From Flavobacteriaceae bacterium (lineage in GTDB: Bacteria; Bacteroidota; Bacteroidia; Flavobacteriales; Flavobacteriaceae), in the NCBI GenBank assembly GCA_030590765.1, contig JAUVCP010000096.1, forward strand, positions 1 to 7,443: a DNA stretch of 7,443 bases. The letters are read 5' to 3'. Under the pieces are notes generated by a model that had not been told where the DNA came from, did not search any database, and saw only the letters and a program-made list of their open reading frames with translations. Position 1 is the first letter of the stretch. Each line of letters starts with the position of its first letter. The position numbers were made by a program, and so were the translations under genes. Positions 6,385 through 7,443 of the stretch are shown piece by piece.

Positions 6385-7266
6385 TTATTCTTCTACAACA
6401 ACGGCAATTTTAGATCCATTGGGGCTTACAAGTAAGCGAGTAATATTTTTAATGGGTAGGTCACTTTCAATAATAATAGGAGTCCAGTCTTTATCTTCTC
6501 CAGGTTTCAATTTGTAGATCTGATTATTTTTTCCCATAAGGATACTACCATCAGATGTCCATGTCAGATCTTGAGAACCTTCTAATGGATCGGCTAAATA
6601 TTTGATATCACTAGATCTTGGATTTATAGCATAAATCTCAGGCTCTTCATGTTCTAAACTGATAAAGCTGATTAGATCAGAACCAATATCCATATGATAA
6701 GGTACTTTTTGTAAAGAACGACCTATGTTCTTTTGTATAGGGTATTTGATCTTATTTTTAAAATTAGAAACCTGTAATGTTTCCACATCTCCAATAACAA
6801 AACTCACCAATGATTTTGAATCTAACCATAAATAATACCCTACTTTTAAATTAGGAATCAATACTTCTGGTTCTTTACCTTTATAGGAATAGGAGTAGAG
6901 CAGCTGTGTTCCGTCATCTTCAAATCTTACTGCTGTGAAATATTTCTTTTTTTTGGGATAGGACTGAGGAGAAAATTCATTTGCTTCTGTATTTGTAAGC
7001 CATGTTCTGTAATCATCAAAAATTTCGTACCGTGCAATATCCATTTGCCCTTTTCTGACAGAAGAAAATAAAATGGATCTACTATCTTCGGTAAAACTTG
7101 GATGATTGTCAAAACCTTCATTATTTGAAATATTGACAGGATTTTTTAAAATATAATTATTCTCTTTTTTTACAATATCGAATAAATAAATTTCAGTAGC
7201 ATTCTGTGCAAAAATTGTTATACAAAAAAAAAGGATCAAAAAAGTAGGGGCTATTTTGAAATGCAT
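6385..7266 (-). CDS. Secreted TolB/PD40-like beta-propeller protein
   Basis: The 293-residue exported protein has a Sec signal peptide at 1-20 (hydrophobic TFLILFFCITIFA, probable cleavage after IFA, before QNA). There is no lipobox, since the cysteine at 15 lies within the hydrophobic core. The mature part looks like a beta-propeller made of PD40 (WD40-like) repeats as in TolB: blade-like segments are NISNNEGFDNHPSFTEDSRS (46-65) followed by ILFSSVRKGQMDIARYEI, then LEGSQDLTWTSDGSILM (228-244) and NITRLLVSPNGSKIAVV (274-290). The regular pattern of F/W-S-x-D/N-G-S-x-I/L is typical. No catalytic domain, Pal-type domain or sorting tail is present, so it is a stand-alone propeller, probably binding protein or carbohydrate in the periplasm or outside the cell. 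The function is unknown. It is 110 bases upstream of the oxidoreductase with no terminator between. Two homopolymer tracts lie inside the gene (nine T in the signal-peptide codons and eight A mid-gene in coding sense). Confidence 0.85.
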   Translation of the reverse strand: MHFKIAPTFLILFFCITIFAQNATEIYLFDIVKKENNYILKNPVNISNNEGFDNHPSFTEDSRSILFSSVRKGQMDIARYEIFDDYRTWLTNTEANEFSPQSYPKKKKYFTAVRFEDDGTQLLYSYSYKGKEPEVLIPNLKVGYYLWLDSKSLVSFVIGDVETLQVSNFKNKIKYPIQKNIGRSLQKVPYHMDIGSDLISFISLEHEEPEIYAINPRSSDIKYLADPLEGSQDLTWTSDGSILMGKNNQIYKLKPGEDKDWTPIIIESDLPIKNITRLLVSPNGSKIAVVVEE

Positions 7267-7291
7267 ATTAAAAGTATTAAGCTATCGTTAG

Positions 7292-7299
7292 CAAAAGTA
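7292..7299 (-). promoter_or_regulatory. Possible Bacteroidota -7 promoter element upstream of the propeller gene
   Basis: The minus strand reads TACTTTTG, a full match to TAnnTTTG, placed so that transcription would begin about 20 bases before the ATG at 7266. A promoter is expected here because the hairpin at 7397-7425 should isolate this gene from whatever lies to the right. No clear TTG -33 element is seen at the usual spacing, so only the -7 part is supported. Confidence 0.33.
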
Positions 7300-7396
7300 A
7301 TTATAATTTTTTATTTATTACCTTATAAATACCGCTAAGATTAAATAAAACAATAATAAAGTGAATTTATTGGATAATTAATATCAATTGAGCCTA

Positions 7397-7425
7397 AAAA
7401 AATCCTGCTATTAGCAGGATTTTTT
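7397..7425. terminator. Rho-independent terminator, bidirectional, near the right edge
   Basis: A 12-bp stem (7397-7408 with 7414-7425; GC core CCTGC/GCAGG) has loop TATTA and is flanked by six A on the left and six T on the right, so it can terminate on either strand. No gene inside the window ends here on the plus strand. It therefore most likely ends a minus-strand gene beyond the right edge, whose stop could be the TAG at 7440-7438. The 130 bases between this hairpin and the propeller gene hold no credible coding region. Confidence 0.82.
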
Positions 7426-7443
7426 ATTAAATATATGCTAATC

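Noticed and set aside
6927..7121. Possible frameshift at the eight-base homopolymer of the propeller gene, with an alternative frame on the same strand
   Set aside because: The main frame has a signal peptide upstream and PD40-like repeats on both sides of the tract and continues to a normal stop, so no frameshift is needed.
7281..7292. Short inverted repeat GCTA/TAGC in the leader of the propeller gene
   Set aside because: Four base pairs around a four-base loop is too weak for an operator or structured RNA claim.

Overview
The window reads as chromosomal DNA from a low-GC member of the Bacteroidota, most likely a flavobacterium. By eye the G+C content is roughly one third. Start codons lack Shine-Dalgarno sequences and are preceded by A-rich leaders, two intergenic regions contain matches to the Bacteroidota -7 promoter element TAnnTTTG, and the proteins resemble flavobacterial families. 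This is inferred from sequence character and recalled family features, not from a search. No rRNA, tRNA, CRISPR array, insertion sequence or phage gene was seen, and no stretch longer than 300 bases lacks a gene.

Left part, plus strand (1-2519): the last 24 codons of one MacB/FtsX-type ABC permease, a complete second permease 2 bases downstream with a matching C-terminus, and a HlyD/MacA-type membrane fusion protein. Together they look like the inner-membrane and periplasmic parts of a MacAB-type tripartite exporter. The ATPase and the TolC-like outer-membrane channel are not in the window. A strong intrinsic terminator (2543-2579) closes this unit. A lone 126-residue, highly charged, mostly helical protein of unknown function follows (2660-3040). 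It ends at a bidirectional terminator (3051-3075) shared with the convergent minus-strand genes.

Right part, minus strand, in order of transcription from right to left: a secreted TolB/PD40-like beta-propeller protein (7266-6385); then a tight cluster of a Gfo/Idh/MocA oxidoreductase (6274-5315), a fatty acid 2-hydroxylase-like membrane di-iron enzyme (5312-4683), a 3-hydroxybutyryl-CoA dehydrogenase (4661-3774) and a peptide deformylase carrying a lipoprotein signal (3744-3091). Spacers in the last four are 2, 21 and 29 bases, so they are probably co-transcribed. The 110-base gap behind the propeller gene has no visible terminator and a possible promoter, so that gene may or may not belong to the same transcript. 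Another hairpin terminator at 7397-7425 probably ends a minus-strand gene lying beyond the right edge.

Most of this is ordinary housekeeping and envelope content. The points most worth a second look are the deformylase with a complete active site behind a lipobox, the pairing of a lipid 2-hydroxylase with a GnnA-like sugar-nucleotide oxidoreductase, and the unassigned 126-residue protein in its own transcription unit. I found no clearly new multi-gene system.
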